Notes: generated by a model from the sequence alone, not told the origin. A stretch of 24,319 nucleotides of DNA from Clostridiales bacterium UBA1779 (GCA_002314565.1 DCGL01000139.1:1-24319), one strand, 5' to 3'. Counted from the first letter of the stretch, positions 1 through 8,284 are shown. Program-made: numbers and translations.

Positions 1-40
1 TCCTACAAAAACTTGACACAGACGATGAGACTTTTTTATA

Positions 41-69
41 TTGATCAAAAAGCCATTTGGTGATATAAT
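41..69 (+). promoter_or_regulatory. sigma-A promoter of the surface-lipoprotein operon
   Basis: A -35 box TTGATC (41-46) and a -10 box TATAAT (64-69) are separated by exactly 17 bases. The lipoprotein start codon lies 42 bases beyond the -10 box, preceded by AGGAG at 96-100. A second TTGACA at 13-18 has no matching -10 box at a usable distance. The arrangement suggests transcription starts here and not in genes to the left. Confidence 0.7.
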
Positions 70-111
70 TAATAAATATTATTTAATAACATAAAAGGAG
101 CAGGATACTTA

Positions 112-1587
112 ATGAAAAAGACACTCTCGGCCATATTGGCACTTCTGATGCTTCTGTCACTTGTCACGGTCTTTGCCTCATGCGGCAAAACTGAGAACGA
201 CAATACGGACACCGCCGCCGTCGCACAGACGACTGCCGCAGCGGAAGAAACAACCGAACCCGAATACGTTCCTGACGACATTCCCGACAGCCTGAAATTC
301 CCTGACGGAACCGTTTTTAACGTTCTCTGTGACGATCAGCAATTTCAGTACTCCTTCCTCGAAGACGAGGGGGACGGCGGTCTGCTTGATTCCGCAATTT
401 TCTCAAGACAGGTCGGAATTGAAGAAAGACTCAATATGAAATTCAGCTTTATCAGAAAAGCCGGAGCATATGACGGAGCCGCCAATTTCACCAATGCAGT
501 TATTGCCGCAAGCCGCTCCGGAAATCACGATTACGATCTCGTTCTTGCTTACAATATGACCCCGGCCATGATGGCGAACAAGGGACTGCTTTATGACCTG
601 AATGACAGTTCTTCATACGTCAATTTCGACAAGCCCTGGTGGGGCAAGGGAGCTTATCAGTCCATTGCCGTCAATGACAAGGTTTACTTTATGACTGATA
701 ACGCCTCCTACAACACGATTAAGAATATGCTTGCCGTTTACATCAACATTGACCTTGCTTCCGCATACAATATTGACGTAAACACACTGTATAAACTCGT
801 TGACGAAGGCAAGTGGACGATGGAACAGATGTTCACAATGGTTGCAGACGTATATGAGGATACTGATAAGGTTGATGGCAAGACAGCCGGTGACACCTAC
901 GGACTGTGTTCAGGCAACGGTGTCTGGAACGAAGGCTGGTATTATGCGGCAGGCTTTATCACCACAAAGGTCAAGAGCGCCGATGAATATGAATTCACAC
1001 TTTCAAGCCAGGAAACCGTTGACTTCCTTGACTGGTTCAATTCAAAATTCCACAATCTGCAGGGCGTTTACAAAAGCGATCCGTCCCAGTATCAGATGTT
1101 CAAGGAAAACAGAGCTATGTTCTATCTGTCTGCCATTGCAATCACAAGGCAGGATATAAACTTTGAGTACTCCGCAATCCCGATGCCGAAATACAATGAG
1201 GACCAGCAAAGCTATTGCACTCATTTCTCAAACACCTATGACGTCTGGGCTGTACCGAACGATGCCGTTGACCCCGCAATGTCAACAGCCGTTCTCGAAG
1301 CACTGGCTTCAGGCGCTTACAGAACCGTATGCCCCGCTTACTATGAGCAGTATCTGAAGCTGAGAAAGTCGGTTGACTCAGATGCTTCCAGAATGTACGA
1401 CATCATACGTGAAAGCATCGTCTTCGATTTCGGAAATATGTACGGTCTCTGCTTCTCAAACCAGAACACGAACCTTCAGGTAAGAAGATATATCAACAAC
1501 GGCGATCAGGGCTGGACCTCAACCTGGAAAGCCTACGAAACACAGTACAAGAAGGATATCGAAAAGCTTCTCGATAAGATATCATGA
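112..1587 (+). CDS. Extracellular solute-binding lipoprotein (ABC sugar-type)
   Basis: A 491-residue lipoprotein. The N-terminus has two lysines, a hydrophobic core and a lipobox ending FAS-Cys24, so the mature protein should be lipid-anchored on the outer face of the membrane. A Thr/Glu/Ala-rich linker (about residues 30-50) leads into a body with the size and style of family 1 solute-binding proteins, rich in Trp, Tyr and Asn, as expected for a carbohydrate cleft. The start is fixed by AGGAG at 96-100. The next gene overlaps its stop by four bases (ATGA), so the two are translationally coupled. No permease or ATPase gene is visible, and a promoter lies directly upstream, so this receptor either serves a transporter elsewhere or has a non-transport role. 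The ligand cannot be read from the sequence. The lipoprotein call is firm; the solute-binding family call rests on overall character. Confidence 0.82.
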   Translation: MKKTLSAILALLMLLSLVTVFASCGKTENDNTDTAAVAQTTAAAEETTEPEYVPDDIPDSLKFPDGTVFNVLCDDQQFQYSFLEDEGDGGLLDSAIFSRQVGIEERLNMKFSFIRKAGAYDGAANFTNAVIAASRSGNHDYDLVLAYNMTPAMMANKGLLYDLNDSSSYVNFDKPWWGKGAYQSIAVNDKVYFMTDNASYNTIKNMLAVYINIDLASAYNIDVNTLYKLVDEGKWTMEQMFTMVADVYEDTDKVDGKTAGDTYGLCSGNGVWNEGWYYAAGFITTKVKSADEYEFTLSSQETVDFLDWFNSKFHNLQGVYKSDPSQYQMFKENRAMFYLSAIAITRQDINFEYSAIPMPKYNEDQQSYCTHFSNTYDVWAVPNDAVDPAMSTAVLEALASGAYRTVCPAYYEQYLKLRKSVDSDASRMYDIIRESIVFDFGNMYGLCFSNQNTNLQVRRYINNGDQGWTSTWKAYETQYKKDIEKLLDKIS

Positions 1588-3338
1588 GTAAAACAATCAG
1601 AATAATTACCTGTTTTCTTCTGATTGCTCTCTGCCTGCCCTTTGCTTCCTGTGAAAAACAGGAGCTTGATTCTCCTTCCGAAACGGAAGCTGAAACAAAC
1701 GTGACAGAACTTGTCGTTTTTGCGGACGGAGCTACGGATTACGTTATAGTCCGCGGGGAGGATACCTCTGAAACCGTTGTAAATGCCTGCCGTGCCATCA
1801 GAGACGCTTTCAAAGATGCAACCGGTGCGGATATCAAAATCACTACGGATTTCTCGGCAGAATATCAGAAAATCGACATCACGAAGGCTATAGTCGTCGG
1901 TGTTATCGACGATGAGTTATCAGCCGGCTTTGCCGAAGGTCTTAAGACAGACGAATACAAAAGTACGATTTCAGGAGACCGCATTTATATCTCGGCCGGC
2001 TCTGATTCGGCGCTGCTTGAAGCCGCACAGGCCTTTGCCGAAAAATATTTGTCTGATACCGTCACTCAGCTCGTTATTTCTTCAGACAGTCTGATTTCAA
2101 AGAAGATGCAGACAAAATTCGATACTATCACACTCAACGGAACGGATATACGCACTGCAACGGTAATCTATGACGGTACGCTTTCCTCAAAAGGCAGCGC
2201 AGAGACTCTCAAGGGTTTTTTTGAAGAGGCTTACGGAACCCAGCTGAAGGTTGCAAACACCGCCCCGAAGGACGCCGGTTGCGTGTTTTACGTCGGTACC
2301 TTCAAGGGTTCTGAACTCAGTCAGAATACGGTCGCTCAGTTCGACAGACCGAATTACTATTGGGCAGATATTCCGAACGGTAAAGAGTATTTTTTTATCG
2401 GTGAGGGAGCAGCCACTATGGATGCTGCCGTGTCGGCCTTCTGCGATGCTCTCAGTGCAAAGACGGAAAAAAATGCCGAGCTTTCTGAAATCGTTCTGAA
2501 CGGTGATATCGGCACCGCTCTCAAGGGTGACAGAGATTCGGCTGCCGACGTCAGAGTAATGACCAGCAACGTGCTCTGGATGGATGACCAGAAGATAGCA
2601 ACTCAGAAGCGCTGTGAATATATGACGGACGTGTATCTTGCATATCAGGTTGACGTTATCTGCTTCAATGAATTTTATGCAAATCCTCTTACATATCTGA
2701 GCGGAAGCCTGTCCGGATATTACGATATTATTTTCCCCGAATTTGAAGACGTGTTCAACGGGGACTGGACTGGTTACACCAATGACCTGATTAAGCTTCA
2801 GAAGCACGTTCAGGCAACACCCATTGCCGTAAGAAAAAATTCCGGCTTAAAATACGTTGACGGAGGCTTCAGATACACAAGCGAAAAGTGGTGGATTCAT
2901 TCCATCACCTGGGTTTTACTTGAAACCCAATCAGGAAAACGCTTTGCCGTAATCAACAATCACTACGGGGATCAGGCTGTCGGAAATTTTGCCAAAGACA
3001 CTCTCAGCTGCGCCGAAGATATACGTAAAAAATACGGCGATATCCCGACGGTTATCTGCGGTGACCTGTATACAAAGCGCGGTGAGACGGCCTATAATAC
3101 CCTGATTTCAGGCGGCTTTACGGACTCCTGCTTCAATTCCGCAACAAGAGGCTCGAACGTCGGTTACGGGTCATACCATGAGCTCGGCAATATGGCAACC
3201 GGCTCGTCGGTTCCGATTGACCATATTCTGTTCTCAGGCGGAAAGTTCGAATCCCTCAGGTATCATATCATTGTAAGCAAATACACCAAGTGGACAAGTG
3301 ACCACTACCCGATTTATGCCGATCTTAAAATAAAATAA
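1584..3338 (+). CDS. Lipoprotein with C-terminal endonuclease/exonuclease/phosphatase-like domain
   Basis: A 584-residue lipoprotein with lipobox FAS-Cys23. Residues about 45-165 and 185-310 look like two related alpha/beta modules of the kind seen ahead of GH67-type and other surface glycosidases; this is inference from pattern. Residues about 325-584 match the endonuclease/exonuclease/phosphatase (EEP) superfamily: TSN near 329, NEF with Glu363, NNH with His460, GDLY with Asp494, IDH, and SDH with Asp573-His574. EEP enzymes cleave phosphodiester or phosphomonoester bonds in nucleic acids, inositol phosphates or sphingolipids using a metal ion. The usual GD-x-N motif has Tyr496 in place of Asn, so activity may be altered or lost. 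It starts inside the stop of the upstream lipoprotein gene and is followed eight bases after its stop by the GTG that could open the next reading frame. A surface phosphodiesterase working with the solute-binding protein is plausible but unproven. Confidence 0.75.
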   Translation: MSKTIRIITCFLLIALCLPFASCEKQELDSPSETEAETNVTELVVFADGATDYVIVRGEDTSETVVNACRAIRDAFKDATGADIKITTDFSAEYQKIDITKAIVVGVIDDELSAGFAEGLKTDEYKSTISGDRIYISAGSDSALLEAAQAFAEKYLSDTVTQLVISSDSLISKKMQTKFDTITLNGTDIRTATVIYDGTLSSKGSAETLKGFFEEAYGTQLKVANTAPKDAGCVFYVGTFKGSELSQNTVAQFDRPNYYWADIPNGKEYFFIGEGAATMDAAVSAFCDALSAKTEKNAELSEIVLNGDIGTALKGDRDSAADVRVMTSNVLWMDDQKIATQKRCEYMTDVYLAYQVDVICFNEFYANPLTYLSGSLSGYYDIIFPEFEDVFNGDWTGYTNDLIKLQKHVQATPIAVRKNSGLKYVDGGFRYTSEKWWIHSITWVLLETQSGKRFAVINNHYGDQAVGNFAKDTLSCAEDIRKKYGDIPTVICGDLYTKRGETAYNTLISGGFTDSCFNSATRGSNVGYGSYHELGNMATGSSVPIDHILFSGGKFESLRYHIIVSKYTKWTSDHYPIYADLKIK

Positions 3339-3361
3339 ATTCAAAAGTGAGGACAAAACAC

Positions 3362-4369
3362 ATGAAGACCAAAAGAATTCTCAGCGTAATTCTTTCCCTC
3401 GTTATGGTTGTATCAGCCATGGCACTCATCACTGCAAACGCAGAGCAGGATCCCCTGTATGCAGTTGCCAAAGACGGAGACCTTCTTTACGAGGTTGACT
3501 TCGGTGACGTTACAAACCAGGAATGGTACAATGACTGCGGCGCCGGAACAAACACTGCTTCCGCAGACGGCAAGTCAATCACCGCTTCGCATCCCGACAC
3601 AACGGGTGGAAACTTCTACGGACCGAAGCTTACACAGTATGAATTCCCCGGATACGTATATACCCTCGAGTTCTGGTGTGAAGTCAGTGACCCACTTACT
3701 ACAAGAGTCGGTATGAGACTCGTTCGTGCAACTGACGGTGCAACCTACGGTTTCTTCACAAAGAAGGACGAATACTATGCTTCCGCCACCGGTATCAGAA
3801 ACGGTACTGCCCAGCACATGCTTGACGGCGACCTCTGGAGATTCCACGAGGGTACAAACAACCGTCAGTATTTCAGAGTCGTAGTCGACGGTGTCAACGG
3901 AACACTGACCTTCTATGCCAAGGAAGCAGACGGTAAGCATGATTACAAATATATGGGTATTTACGAAAATATTCCCAATACCCCCAATGAAGAACAGCCC
4001 AGCTATATCACAGCCTGTCTCTGGCTCTGGGATGCCGGAACGGTATCAGTCGGTGATTTCAAGATTTACAAGGGCAACATTCAGCCTGCTGTAGAGGAAA
4101 CCACTGAGGAAGTAACAACTGCTGCCGCAACTACTGTTGCCGTAACAACTGCCGTTCCCGATACCAAGGCCCCTGAAACAAAAGAAACTGTTGAAACAAC
4201 TGCTGCCCCTGAAACAGAGGCTGAAGATATTGCTGCAGCTCCTGCAACCGAAGCTCCCGCCACAGAAGCTCCCGCAGAAAAAAAGAGCGGATGCGGCGCT
4301 TCCGCTGCTGCCGGAATCGTGGCTCTCGTCTCAATTCTCGGATGTGCTGCCGTTTATAAGAAACATTAA
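3362..4369 (+). CDS. Secreted surface protein with Thr-rich stalk and C-terminal membrane anchor
   Basis: A 335-residue protein from ATG 3362. A GTG at 3347 is in frame, but AGGA at 3350-3353 lies at proper distance from the ATG, and starting there gives a clean signal peptide (MKTKR, hydrophobic run, cleavage after ANA27). The mature domain (about 30-240) is rich in aromatic residues and beta-strand-like stretches; I suspect a concanavalin-A/LamG-like jelly roll, without a decisive motif. Residues about 245-305 form a Thr/Pro/Glu/Ala stalk with APATEAPATEAPA repeats, as in wall-spanning linkers. The end is KSGCG, a hydrophobic helix and a short basic tail KKH: a tripartite anchor without LPxTG. 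It is the last gene of the operon. The function is probably display of a binding domain on the cell surface; the ligand is unknown. Confidence 0.75.
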   Translation: MKTKRILSVILSLVMVVSAMALITANAEQDPLYAVAKDGDLLYEVDFGDVTNQEWYNDCGAGTNTASADGKSITASHPDTTGGNFYGPKLTQYEFPGYVYTLEFWCEVSDPLTTRVGMRLVRATDGATYGFFTKKDEYYASATGIRNGTAQHMLDGDLWRFHEGTNNRQYFRVVVDGVNGTLTFYAKEADGKHDYKYMGIYENIPNTPNEEQPSYITACLWLWDAGTVSVGDFKIYKGNIQPAVEETTEEVTTAAATTVAVTTAVPDTKAPETKETVETTAAPETEAEDIAAAPATEAPATEAPAEKKSGCGASAAAGIVALVSILGCAAVYKKH

Positions 4370-4381
4370 GTCACAACTCCA

Positions 4382-4414
4382 AAAGCCCGCTTCCCCAAAA
4401 GGGAGGCGGGCTTT
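4382..4414. terminator. Rho-independent terminator, probably bidirectional
   Basis: Bases 4382-4395 pair with 4401-4414, including AAAGCCCGC against GCGGGCTTT, around a five-base CAAAA loop, with one G-T pair. It sits 13 bases after the stop of the surface-protein gene and 52 bases past the stop of the convergent ATPase gene. The T-run is short on either strand, so strength is uncertain. Confidence 0.75.
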
Positions 4415-4465
4415 GGCGTTAAACGGCTCGGTATGCTCAAGAAAAGAATGAGCAACGCATTGCAT

Positions 4466-6217
4466 TCAATGAGCGAGTGATTTCAAATACTCTTCGACAT
4501 TCAGATATTGAATTGAATTTCTGATTGTATTTTCTCCGCGGTATAAAACGTAACGTCCTTGGATTTCTCCGTAACGGAACTCTGTTTTTTCGCTCTTTTC
4601 CGGATCAATCAAATGACGGAACTGCTTTTCATCGATGCTTGTACTGTATTTGATCTCATAAATCGAGCACCCTCCGTTTTGGCAGTCAAACACTACCATA
4701 TCATATTCACCGTCAATGAATTGGAGTTTGAACACTTCTTTATCCGGATTTGCCATTGCTGTTTCAAGCAAAATAATATCTTCCAGCATTCTGCCCTTGA
4801 TTTCGTTCAGAATGCGTTCGGTAACATATTTAAGGTCGCCAAACGAAAGAGATGAGAACACCTTGTCTCGCATAAGGGAGTCCACCAGTGATTTTGCCTG
4901 CGAATATCGAAGTCCGGGCTGTGTAAAAGTGATTCTTTCCTCGCTTTTTCCGAAGGCATCAATATCGGCAACAGGAATGGCTTTAATTAAATCAAGTGCA
5001 GTTAGATACTCTTTTATTTCCAGCTCGTGTACGGAGTCAATCTCAACGGCTTGCTCTGATTTGTTTTTGATTTCAAGAAGGTCTTTCAGATATTCAGTAA
5101 CAGCATCTCTGTCTATTCTGTCAAGTATATCGTTTTCTGAACGAAGATTCCTTGCGGAAAGAGATAAATCCCCGGACTTGAACTCACGTGTAAGTACGTT
5201 CACCGTGAAGCGGTGGTTGATGTCTTCCACGACTCTGTTGATTGCACTTGTCAACTCGTTTTTTTCATAAAGAGAGTACAAATGCCGGAAATGTCCTTCA
5301 TTCTGATAGAATTTCAGAGAATGCTGAATGTTGTGAGCAATGGCACTGTCAATATATTCGTCAGTATCGGATTTACCGGCAAAAGTGTTGTAATGATTGC
5401 CGCTGATACTCATAGTGCCGCCGTATTGAATATACGAATCGATTCCGTTTATTCCGAGAACATTTTCAAATTCCCGATATGGAATAAACGTCGTATGTAG
5501 TATTCTGCATCTGTCGTATAATTCTTCGGATTTGGAAATCCAGAAGCCAAGGGAGTCAGTGCCGGACAGAACAACTTTCATACCGTAAGCAGCATAGATA
5601 TCCGAAAACAGTGCGGCGCCCTCAATAAAATCCTCTAATAAAGTGATTTCATCCAGAAATACATACCGATATCCTTTGTCAAAAAGACGTCTCAAATCCT
5701 GATTCAGTTTTCCCAAATCATCGCGGGCATTGATTTGAATGAAAGCTGTCCTTGAGAATTGTTCTTCGGTCATTTCGGATATTACCTGTTTAATCATAGT
5801 GGTTTTTCCTGTACGGCGTAACCCGTATAGAATAAAAACCTTGTTGTATTCATTACCGAAAACATATTCTTCAAGCGAGCTGAAAATTTCTCGTTTCCTG
5901 AGTCCTGACACGCTATTAATCAGCTCTTTCAGTGCTTTATCGGTTTGAACATTTGTGAAGAAGACCGCAGATGATTCGGCGTCTGGACTTTCCAAGATGT
6001 TTAATTGTACTTCAAGTTGCTTGCGTTCTTCAATCAGAGCAGTCATTTTTTGAATTTCATCGCCTTTAAGATAGCGTGAGCGTTGTTTTCCGTTTTCAGA
6101 CCATTGATATACCGTGTAGGTATAGTATCCTTCGACTTTTTTCCTGGGTATTTTTTTAACCGTAATTCCGCCTTTTGGCAATTCGGCAATTTTCTTTTTT
6201 ATTTCGTCAATTGTCAT
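4466..6217 (-). CDS. AAA-family ATPase with N-terminal DUF6788-like region and C-terminal nuclease-like fold (COG1373-like)
   Basis: A 583-residue cytoplasmic protein. Residues 1-75 resemble the small basic DUF6788-type module (YYTYTVYQWSENGK, then KGDEIQKM). The ATPase core has a Walker A GLRRTGKTT (about 132-140), a Walker B YVFLDE (about 185-190) and a sensor-like VVLSGTD (about 215-221). The C-terminal region, near residues 500-530, has GEYDMVVFD followed by YEIKYS, the spacing of a PD-(D/E)xK nuclease fold, as in the AAA_14/DUF4143 ATPases of COG1373. Members are common, patchily distributed and of unknown role. The start is supported by GGAGG (6227-6231) ten bases upstream and a consensus promoter at 6251-6279. 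Codon use is visibly more AT-rich than in its neighbours and the gene is transcribed alone on the opposite strand, so it was probably acquired separately. No frameshift is seen. Confidence 0.82.
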   Translation of the reverse strand: MTIDEIKKKIAELPKGGITVKKIPRKKVEGYYTYTVYQWSENGKQRSRYLKGDEIQKMTALIEERKQLEVQLNILESPDAESSAVFFTNVQTDKALKELINSVSGLRKREIFSSLEEYVFGNEYNKVFILYGLRRTGKTTMIKQVISEMTEEQFSRTAFIQINARDDLGKLNQDLRRLFDKGYRYVFLDEITLLEDFIEGAALFSDIYAAYGMKVVLSGTDSLGFWISKSEELYDRCRILHTTFIPYREFENVLGINGIDSYIQYGGTMSISGNHYNTFAGKSDTDEYIDSAIAHNIQHSLKFYQNEGHFRHLYSLYEKNELTSAINRVVEDINHRFTVNVLTREFKSGDLSLSARNLRSENDILDRIDRDAVTEYLKDLLEIKNKSEQAVEIDSVHELEIKEYLTALDLIKAIPVADIDAFGKSEERITFTQPGLRYSQAKSLVDSLMRDKVFSSLSFGDLKYVTERILNEIKGRMLEDIILLETAMANPDKEVFKLQFIDGEYDMVVFDCQNGGCSIYEIKYSTSIDEKQFRHLIDPEKSEKTEFRYGEIQGRYVLYRGENTIRNSIQYLNVEEYLKSLAH

Positions 6218-6250
6218 TTTCAGAAACCTCCGAATATTCTCAACAGCGTA

Positions 6251-6279
6251 ATTATAACGTATTTAACTTAATTGGTCAA
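6251..6279 (-). promoter_or_regulatory. sigma-A promoter of the ATPase gene
   Basis: On the minus strand a -35 box TTGACC (6279-6274) is followed after exactly 17 bases by TATAAT (6256-6251). The ATPase start codon is 33 bases further on. Several TTAACT/AGTTAA words lie upstream of and inside the promoter (6257-6302). Confidence 0.8.
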
Positions 6280-6339
6280 GATAAAAAAGTTAAAAAGTTA
6301 AATAAAATTACAATTCTGTGGTAATAATCAGCAGCATCA

Positions 6340-6471
6340 ATGTACAATAAACAAGCAGGTGGAAACTATATCTGCGCTTTTGCAAATCAGAGAGTTCTTG
6401 GTCGTTGCTTTTCTATTGACAAACCCGATAATATGGTGTACAATGACAAAAACAATCACAAGGGTGATTAA
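6340..6471 (+). other. Possible 43-codon small ORF or gene remnant (doubtful)
   Basis: An ATG-initiated frame encodes 43 residues, starting MYNKQAGG and ending NNHKGD, with its TAA just before the phosphodiesterase gene. The residue mix is protein-like, with Cys, Phe, Tyr and Asp/Asn. There is no ribosome site before the ATG and the frame is crossed by a good promoter (6416-6444). It may be chance, a small protein, or the tail of a decayed gene. Confidence 0.2.
6416..6444 (+). promoter_or_regulatory. sigma-A promoter of the phosphodiesterase gene
   Basis: TTGACA (6416-6421) and TACAAT (6439-6444) are 17 bases apart. The start codon at 6499 is 54 bases beyond the -10 box. The 281-base gap 6218-6498 otherwise holds the divergent ATPase promoter and the doubtful small ORF. 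Confidence 0.75.
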
Positions 6472-6498
6472 TGTGAAAAAGAAACGGAAGAAATCATT

Positions 6499-8142
6499 AT
6501 GTCAGTAAAACCTTTATATCTCAGTTACAGAGACGGTTTTCTCAAAGAATACAGAGATGCCGTGACAAATATTGCCGCAGCCCCGGTTGTGGGAATGTGG
6601 GCAGAAAGCGATTTTGCAGAGAAGGTCAGGGCGCAGAAGCCTCAGAACGTTTTTCTGCGCGTCGACGAAAAGCTCAACGTGCTTGACTCAAATGGAAAAG
6701 TCATCGGAACACTGTATGACTGTCTGAACATAGAAGACTGCTTTGTTCCCATTTTCTGCTTTGACAGCCTGCGCACGGTCAAGGCGCTTGAAAAATTCGT
6801 TTTTGAAAACAATATTGCCAATGCAGGACTCTGCGTCACTTACGCAAAGAGAGGTCTGCTCGATACGGCTTTCGCGGCAATGCCGGCTCTGCACTGTATT
6901 GTTGACTGCAGAGCGGTAAAGCATATCCCGAATGTCCTGAAGTTTGCCGGAAACGTTCACGAAGCACATTCCATGACCGTGATTCTGAGAGCAGACCTTG
7001 CAGACAGAAAGACTGTCAGGACCTTCCGGAGCCGCCTTGTGACAGTTGTCGCAGAGGCTGCGTATTATGAACTCCCGTCCGTGCTTCTGAACGGAGTAAA
7101 CGGAATAATTACGGATAATCCCGACAGCCTTTACGAACTGTACCGTAAATTTCCCGAGAATTCCTTTGTGCGTCACTACTTTATGTATGCCCATAAGGGA
7201 TACCAGCAGGACGGAAAATTCGGAGAGAACACGGTAAGCGCCGTCGTTAATGCCGGAAAGCACAGGCTTGACGGTGTTGAGGTGGATATCAAACGCTCAC
7301 TGGACCACAAGTCGGTGATTATGCACAATCCGACCACCCGCGGAATGTTTACGGGTGAAGAGCGCGTTTTCGAGGAGCTGACCTACCCCGAAATGCTTGA
7401 AAGACGCCGCACTGACTATCCGGATGAAAGCGTCGACCTCGTTCAGGATATGCTGACTGCAATAAAGAAATATCCGAAGCTTCAGACGATTATTGAAATC
7501 AAATCCTCTGAACGTTTTTATCAGGTTGAGGAGCTCACTGATATCGTCAGACGTGAAATCGAAGAGACGGGAACCGAATATCAGACGATGATACTGCTCG
7601 GCGATATGACACCGGGAATCGCTTACATTCACCGTATGTGCCCGAGACTTCCTTTCGTCTATGCCTTCTGTGAGAACAAGGTTACGCCGCCCGAAACGCG
7701 CGAAGAGGCCGAAACCATGGTATTCAGATACGTATGGAACGGAAGAGGCTCCGTCGGGGCTCTCTGTCCCGAAGACGTGAACGTCGGAAGACTGTATCAC
7801 GAATACGCAAAGATGAACCTTACACCCGTTTTTCCCTGGACACGCAGCTGGTATTTCAAGCCGAGCACCTGGGAAGAGGACGGAAGACAGGGAGATACGA
7901 ATTATCAGGCCGGGTACCACGGCTGGACCACCGACCACGCCGGAAAGTATCTCGGACTTCCCGAATCGCTGAAAATCAATGCTGAAGGAAAGCCGGTCTG
8001 CGTTCTCAGAAACGGCAGAACCGTACCCGCTGAAAATGCCTTCGTCATCGAACTCGGAAACGGATGGAAGGCATACGGCCTTGACGTCGAGCTGCATTTC
8101 GGCGAGCATATAAAGATTTATTCGGAAGCATTCAGAGATTAA
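6499..8142 (+). CDS. Glycerophosphodiester phosphodiesterase family protein, with degenerate N-terminal domain
   Basis: A 547-residue protein without signal peptide or membrane segment, so probably cytoplasmic. The GDPD barrel covers about residues 228-475: AHKG with His232, ENT, EVD with Glu261 and Asp263, MHN with His276 and IIEIK with Glu333, the metal- and substrate-binding set of the family, which hydrolyses glycerophosphodiesters to glycerol-3-phosphate and an alcohol. It closes with GWTTD, the usual last strand. Residues 1-225 end in GIITDNPDSLYELYRKF, also a GDPD barrel ending, but lack HRG and the acidic residues, so this half looks like a dead copy. Residues about 480-547 are a small beta-rich extension. 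The gene has a consensus promoter and a weak ribosome site (CGGAAG, 6485-6490). The usual length is 240-300 residues, so the size itself is unusual. The substrate is not predictable. Confidence 0.85.
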   Translation: MSVKPLYLSYRDGFLKEYRDAVTNIAAAPVVGMWAESDFAEKVRAQKPQNVFLRVDEKLNVLDSNGKVIGTLYDCLNIEDCFVPIFCFDSLRTVKALEKFVFENNIANAGLCVTYAKRGLLDTAFAAMPALHCIVDCRAVKHIPNVLKFAGNVHEAHSMTVILRADLADRKTVRTFRSRLVTVVAEAAYYELPSVLLNGVNGIITDNPDSLYELYRKFPENSFVRHYFMYAHKGYQQDGKFGENTVSAVVNAGKHRLDGVEVDIKRSLDHKSVIMHNPTTRGMFTGEERVFEELTYPEMLERRRTDYPDESVDLVQDMLTAIKKYPKLQTIIEIKSSERFYQVEELTDIVRREIEETGTEYQTMILLGDMTPGIAYIHRMCPRLPFVYAFCENKVTPPETREEAETMVFRYVWNGRGSVGALCPEDVNVGRLYHEYAKMNLTPVFPWTRSWYFKPSTWEEDGRQGDTNYQAGYHGWTTDHAGKYLGLPESLKINAEGKPVCVLRNGRTVPAENAFVIELGNGWKAYGLDVELHFGEHIKIYSEAFRD

Positions 8143-8192
8143 ATCCGCGACCGGCTTAAATTGATTCCGGGAAAAATCAAAAGCAATTGGAC

Positions 8193-8227
8193 GCTGCTGC
8201 TTTGAAACTGTGATTGAAAGAAGCAGC
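8193..8227 (+). other. Hairpin between phosphodiesterase and glycosidase genes
   Basis: GCTGCTGCTTT (8193-8203) pairs with AAAGAAGCAGC (8217-8227) with one mismatch around a 13-base loop. There is no T-run after it, so it is a poor terminator. It may be an RNA-processing or stability element in the 142-base gap. A ribosome site GAAAGGA (8269-8275) precedes the next gene. Confidence 0.35.
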
Positions 8228-8284
8228 CGGATTCAAGCTTCTTCCCAATATCCTCTGCTTTGAATAACGAAAGGAAAAACTCTT

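Noticed and set aside
6218..6498. Insertion-sequence remnants around the ATPase gene
   Set aside because: No terminal inverted repeats, target duplications or transposase fragments could be seen on either side.
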